Origin: Echinometra lucunter
Lineage: Eukaryota; Echinodermata; Echinoidea; Camarodonta; Echinometridae
Assembly: GCA_029962745.1 (NCBI GenBank)
Contig: CM057171.1
Location: forward strand, 6,735,525-6,799,524
Length of the DNA: 64,000 nt
Direction of reading: 5' to 3'
Shown: positions 59,511 through 64,000 of the stretch, piece by piece
How positions within the stretch are numbered: position 1 is the first letter of the stretch
How the letters are laid out: every line of letters starts with the position of its first letter
Notes under the pieces: generated by a model
Told to the model about the DNA's origin: nothing
The model's input: the letters and a program-made list of their open reading frames with translations, nothing else
The model's database searches: none
Position numbers and translations under genes: made by a program

Positions 59511-59930
59511 CTAAGCCATCAAAGCGTTCAAGATTTGAAATTCTTGGCATGACCATCCTTGCACTACTTCAAACACAACAAGAGTACCCTCCGAATGAAT
59601 ATTGGACTTATTAGTGAATCCAGTCATGGACATTCGTTTACACTTCGATACGGACTCAATTATCGGTCGGCCGTATACTGACGTAATCCAAGCCAATCGA
59701 GAATTCACCACATCACTCATCTCGGTCCCACCCGTCTAATTTCGTGTATTGATCTTCCGTCAAGTCATGTTTATGGTCCATGCAAAACATATTACGTTGG
59801 CTGAGCCCCTCCGAGTCTTTCCCCTTGAGAGGCGTGGGGTTCCCTTGACAGTTTCTTTCTTGGATAACATTCATGTTCCTCAGTTGTGCGACTTCCATGG
59901 AAAAGGCCCTCTAAACTTGACCGGAAAAAG
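59511..59930. other. Repeat-free block open on both strands, possible decayed coding sequence
   Basis: On the minus strand two adjoining frames (59898-59713 and 59720-59511) overlap and together would give about 130 residues with one frameshift. The second contains SRLAWITSVYGRPIIESV and EGTLVVFEVVQGWSCQEF. On the plus strand 59749-59930 is also open, with FLDNIHVPQLCDFHGKGPLN and a GTAAGA donor-like site at 59931. GC is higher than in the flanks. Without a homologue the coding strand cannot be chosen; a pseudogene, old transposon fragment or exon are all possible. Confidence 0.25.
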
Positions 59931-60176
59931 TAAGAAGGGAGAAGAAGAAAAACAACAAGAAGAAAAAGGACAAGAACGCAATTTGTGAGTGCTTGCAGAA
60001 TAATTAGAAGGCGCAAGTAGACGATTTGGCTGTGTGGCTATGCGAAGAACAAAGTATTGATGTCTTGGAATTGGCGGTGTTTTCCATTGAAAGATGTAAT
60101 TTAGTATTTTGTTTACGTCTTGAACCTTCATTTTCTATTGACTAAACTAAAATATATGTCTATCAAAATAAAGGAA

Positions 60177-60235
60177 TGTAGGGCATTTGTAGAGCCCCTT
60201 TTCTAGAAAATAAGTTCAAATCCCACGAGGACTGC
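60177..60235 (+). mobile_element. tRNA-like SINE head, degraded
   Basis: TAGGGCATTTGTAGAGCC and AAGTTCAAATCCC are A- and B-box-like with reduced spacing, as in the 49.3-kb head. No clear body or tail was recognised downstream. Confidence 0.3.
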
Positions 60236-62245
60236 ACTCTACTAAACAAAAGGAAATTTAAACCTCGAATTGTCTTTCTCTTAAATCCCTGGCCCGATCT
60301 GAAAGAAAAGCAACGTCGGGTTTAAATCTTAACCAATCAAGAAGAAAGGGTTTACTACAGTTTTGAAGATTTTTTTTTTTTTATGGAGAACGCACAAAGC
60401 AATATTAATTTATTGTCTTTTTTCTCGGCGGTATATGCAAATGTATGTAAGTTTTCATATATCATTTTACATCAAAGTGTGTAACTGGTAAATGTGTCGA
60501 TGTAGCACAGTGACGCCTCGGGCAGTATTCGGTATAAATGGGACAGTTCACCCTATCATCCCTCGTCAAAAAGTCATAGAATATCATAGACAGCGAAAAG
60601 TAGTGATACTGATATGGAGTTATAAAGAAAGAATCCAGGAAGGAAGGAATGAAGAGGGAGATAGGGATAGAAAGAGAGAAGCGGAGAAAGGCAGAGACAG
60701 AGAGAGAGAGAAAGAAAGAAAGAAGGAGGAAAGAGGCTGAAAGAGAGAAAACAGAGAGAGCGCCCGAATTAAAAAAAGGTCTGCAACAAGTTTCAGGAGA
60801 TACGATAGTCTAAGTGAACTAGTTTATATCGAAATGCTTTTTAAATGAGAGTAGAAACTTCAATATATATATATATATATACAGAGTGTATGCGACAGAA
60901 AAAAGAGAGAATAAGAGAGGATGAAGAATGGAAGAGAATGAGACATGGAGGGCGAGAAAGAGTAGGTAAGATATTGAGTAGTAGATAGAATTCTAATCTT
61001 ACACACTAACTGGTTATTAACACTGTGTGGCACCAGGAGTGCCTCAGGAGGATTTTTTTCTTTCACCTGTGACTTTCCTCTCACTCTCACACCATCAGCG
61101 CATCCAGGGAGGTTTCGTCTATCTCCAGTGTTCCGCATTTCCTTTTATTTGGGGGGAATGATACAATTTCGTGTAGCTTCTCTCTTTGGGGAGCAACAGT
61201 TATTGCAAGTATTCAAGTAAAGGCGAGGTCCGCGGGGTAGTTATTTTATCTGTCGCTTGATTGATCCTAATGTTTTAATGTGGAGACGCGGTACCCAGGG
61301 CTCCGAGCTGTTCAAAACATGCATACCCACACACATAACGCACACATCCGCCCACATCTTTTGGCCCCAGCGCGCAAAGAAATCTGTCTTGCGTGTTTGG
61401 GTTGCGTGCCCGTCTTTTTAACATTTTTTCGTTTTGTCTGTTTATCTGACATTTCTTATCCTCACGCTTGACACCATTTTCCATCGATATTTTATTCCTT
61501 TCAGTGAAAGGATTGTAAGAGAGATTACGCAGTCTACACGCAAAGCGATGTACAGTTTAAATAATATAGATCACATGCTCCATCTAAAACTCTAAGGACA
61601 AACTGGAAAACACCTTACCAATCTCATGGTTTAAAGAACATGCAGCTAAAATGTTGCTTCTTTCCAACGAAAAGCAGAATGAGTGCTTGTTAAATCAACC
61701 GTATATGGAAGGAATTAAACGTGGGTGATAAGAAATGAGATAGAACTTATTACATTTGACAGGAGTTGGCAACCACTTTACAAAGTGCAGTCGCAAAGAC
61801 ACTATCGTACAACTACATTTCCATATTATGACGTGGGTGTTATCATGGTTTAATGTAAAAAGTTAGAATGGAGATTTCAAACAACTGAAAAATAAAACGG
61901 TAGAAACATCAGAGATATTTGTCGGGTAACACAGGCAATTTGTTAAACGACCATTGTTTTGTTAAATATACGGTATAGTTGGTTAGGAAAAATCATGCCC
62001 ACATTGGTGGGAAAATAGAAATTAAGCCGTCATTAGATCCGTTATAATTATGCCGTGCATTATTCGTTTAGTTGGAAATGGATAACATTGGCAAAAGATT
62101 GGTATCAGGCTGATTTTCGATGTACGGCGGGGATTTCCCTCGGCTGGTAAATTATTCCGCCCACGTTTTAATATGCATGGCACGTTCTCAAGAGATCTCA
62201 CGCTTTCTCTAGCTTGTCCCATCGACTTCTCATAATTCCTTCTAC
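60236..62245. other. Non-coding stretch with purine tracts
   Basis: Purine-rich DNA with GAAA and GAGA runs at 60630-60760 and a (TA)10 at 60862-60881. A strong acceptor-like pyrimidine tract ends CCATCAG at 61098, but the following frame is unconvincing. No gene is supported. Confidence 0.45.
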
Positions 62246-62335
62246 TTAACCCTGTTTCTTCTGTTGAGTACTGTAATCTAACATTCCCTTAGACTTAACA
62301 TAGGGGCCACCCGGTTCCAGTAGCCTACGGGTTAA
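62246..62335 (-). repeat. Palindromic TTAACC repeat, copy 5 (reversed)
   Basis: TTAACCCTGTTTCTTCTGTTGAG at the left, CCCTTAGACTTAACATAGG in the middle and CCGGTTCCAGTAGCCTACGG then GTTAA at the right. TTAA is present at both ends, as in copy 3. It is about 10 bases longer than copy 3. Confidence 0.75.
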
Positions 62336-63660
62336 ACCTTCGGCCTTATCCTGCAGCCCATTTCTCTCCCTATCTATCTTTCCTCCTTTCTCTTCCTCAT
62401 TTCAATTTTGATATTAATCTCCCTGTCCTAATACCATGCAAACTCTTCGATCTCCTTTAACATGTTTAATCTCTCACTCGGCAAAGCCTCTTATCCTATT
62501 TAACTCCCCCTAGGTTTCTGCTTTATCATCCCATAACCATGATAACTCTTGCAATCTCTTGCCTTTTATTATTCCAGAATTTTGGAGGGTGAAGTGTTTC
62601 AAATCCATACTTTACTTACTCCTCGATCGTAAACTTAAGATATCTTTATCGCCATTAAGATTTACTAAAAGACAGGGGTCTTGAAATGCTCCAGAAACTA
62701 TGGCGTCTTTAGCAAACATAGTCTTTAGTATACAGAGAGGAGATGGCAGAGACCAAACATAATAGACCCCATACTCCAATTTCCTTGGGACTTTCTTGTT
62801 TAATATTTTCTCATCCGATCCGGGTTTTTCGGTGAGCTTCCAGGGCCTCCTGCCTGTTTTTACCTGTGCGTTGTACATACAGATATACACTGTTTTCAAT
62901 GGAATAGAGACAAGGGTATCCTATCAGCAGTTCTCGGTATTATCTCTAGGAGAATGACTGGAAGTACAAGACATTCTGTGCACCTACTAAGCCAGCTTGA
63001 AAGTTTTATTATTGTTGCTGCTGCTCCTGCTGCTTGTACTATCATGACGTTTTTATGACTTTCGAGCGAGTTATTACTCGCACGTTTGGTTCCCTTGGTT
63101 TCTGTTTCTGTTTATACTGTTTGACTTTCATAATTTACTTTGGGATCCTTCGTAGCGTACAGATACACTCGTACCAATGAAAAAGGTAGGCATTTTTAAT
63201 CAGTTAAGGAGACACGAACCTGATGTCAGGACCGGTTTTTTTTTTTCACCTTCTATCACCATTAATGAAGACGGCACCCTTCCCTCGACTCCCTTTCAGT
63301 ATCACGACTTCCGCGTCGAACGCCCTAGTTTCACCAAGGAGGTTTCGCCATTTTACCTATCCCCATCAACTTCCTCTCTCTCCCAACACACATACAAACG
63401 CACATACGCTCGCTGCTCACTGCCTGTCTGTCTGTCTGTCTCTCTTTGTCCCTCTGTCTCTCTCCCTGCCGAAAGCTGAAAGCTCTTCCAAGGGAAGTGT
63501 CTTTCGCCAGGGCATCCACTTTGGCAGCGGTTAACCCCTATTCACCCCACACACGGCTCGGCGATGGCGGTTTCTGATTAGCACTACACCCGCTCCCCGT
63601 AGTAGCTGTCGAGAATAAAATGCTTGCGTTGCGACGTCCACCTCACACTCACCTGTACAG
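62336..63660. other. Pyrimidine-leaning non-coding stretch
   Basis: CT-rich segments at 62350-62520, a TGCTGCTCCTGCTGC run near 63020 and (TCTG)n at about 63420-63441. A good acceptor ends CCCTTTCAG at 63299, followed by a GC-richer open segment (QYHDFRVERPSFTKE) with no convincing donor. It may be 5' sequence of the gene to which the exon at 63661 belongs. Confidence 0.4.
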
Positions 63661-63842
63661 ATGCACGAGAAGCGCATCGCTCAGTGGTATCACTTCGCTT
63701 GCACGCATTCATTAAACCTTACAGTACCAAGAAACTGGAGGATCTTACAGTTTGTACTCGCACGCCGTGTGCTCTGCCTCGGTGGCTGTATTGAAGGTGT
63801 TGAGGCCCGTGATTATTTTGAGGCGCACCTGAAACTACAGAG
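63661..63842 (+). CDS. Candidate coding exon near right edge, unrecognised
   Basis: CACCTCACACTCACCTGTACAG (to 63660) is a good acceptor and CAGAG/GTAGGT (63843) a good donor. The 182 bases between are open in one frame only: 60 complete codons plus two bases. They begin ATG CAC GAG and include KRIAQWYHFACTHS, NWRILQFVLARRVLCLGG and ARDYFEAHLKLQ. The exon would enter in phase 0 and leave in phase 2. Its codon at position 1 is ATG, so it could be a first coding exon after a 5' UTR intron. GC is about even, well above the window. The frame meets a stop inside the intron, which supports splicing here. No domain is recognised. The rest of the gene would lie beyond 64000. Confidence 0.5.
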
Positions 63843-63847
63843 GTAGG

Positions 63848-63867
63848 TCTCTCTCTCTCTCTCTCTT
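63848..63867. repeat. (CT)10 microsatellite in the putative intron
   Basis: CT dinucleotide array beginning six bases after the candidate donor GT. Confidence 0.92.
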
Positions 63868-64000
63868 TAAGCTCCTCCTTTTCTTTATACCTTTAGCTCA
63901 TCACCACACCTGTATGCTCTCATTATATCTACCTATCTCAAAAATGCATCCCGTCTCTCGAACTTTCACTCCCCGCTCAAATCTTCTCCCCTCTCTCCCA

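Noticed and set aside
61099..61216. 118-base open segment after a very strong acceptor (CTCACACCATCAG)
   Set aside because: Donor CAA/GTAAAG is weak, and the frame passes through GGGGGG and low-complexity text; not convincing.

Overview
The window reads as AT-rich, repeat-dense animal nuclear DNA. No bacterial-style operon, rRNA operon, CRISPR array or intact long coding sequence is visible. The longest open frames are mostly translated simple repeats. Three things suggest a marine invertebrate, most like an echinoderm such as a sea urchin: very frequent G or C homopolymers (often straight after a T run), abundant (GA)n, (CA)n and (AAT)n microsatellites, and tRNA-derived SINEs with foldback elements built on short terminal inverted repeats. 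The species assignment is inference; the sequence alone does not prove it.

Layout. 1-4 kb: a TGA/ATA microsatellite, a 318-bp terminal-inverted-repeat element (1887-2204) and two local tandem duplications (3061-3370, 3825-4009). 9-10.4 kb: a foldback element (9232-10026), then a good candidate coding exon (10282-10375). 12-18 kb: another inverted-repeat element (12166-12400), the decayed 3' end of a LINE on the minus strand (13837-14425), two SINEs (15.8 and 16.75-17.16 kb) and a second foldback element (17472-17696). 20-25 kb: a foldback element carrying CRE-type palindromes (20317-20805), a retroposon tail, long T/G, A/TA, CA and C/CT tracts, and a CpG-rich block at 25.1 kb. 26-37 kb: mostly featureless AT-rich DNA with G tracts and a few diverged duplications. 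36.7-49.5 kb: several SINEs, including three related copies at 38.0, 38.6 and 49.3 kb, three copies of an 80-bp palindromic repeat, a perfect 15-bp hairpin, a DR4 site and an octamer cluster. 50-64 kb: long polypurine and homopolymer tracts, a well-bounded candidate exon at 52721-52822, two more palindromic-repeat copies, and a strong candidate exon near the right edge at 63661-63842.

What it adds up to. This looks like intergenic DNA, or large introns, containing a few small exons on the plus strand. None of the encoded peptides is recognised. The phases of the three best exons do not force them into one gene, so how they join is unknown. The most distinctive non-coding signal is a family of five short palindromic repeats, at least two of them with TTAA at both ends. 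The next is the set of foldback elements whose ends share an ACTCTwAAA-like motif. Nothing was computed by database search; all family names rest on motifs read by eye.
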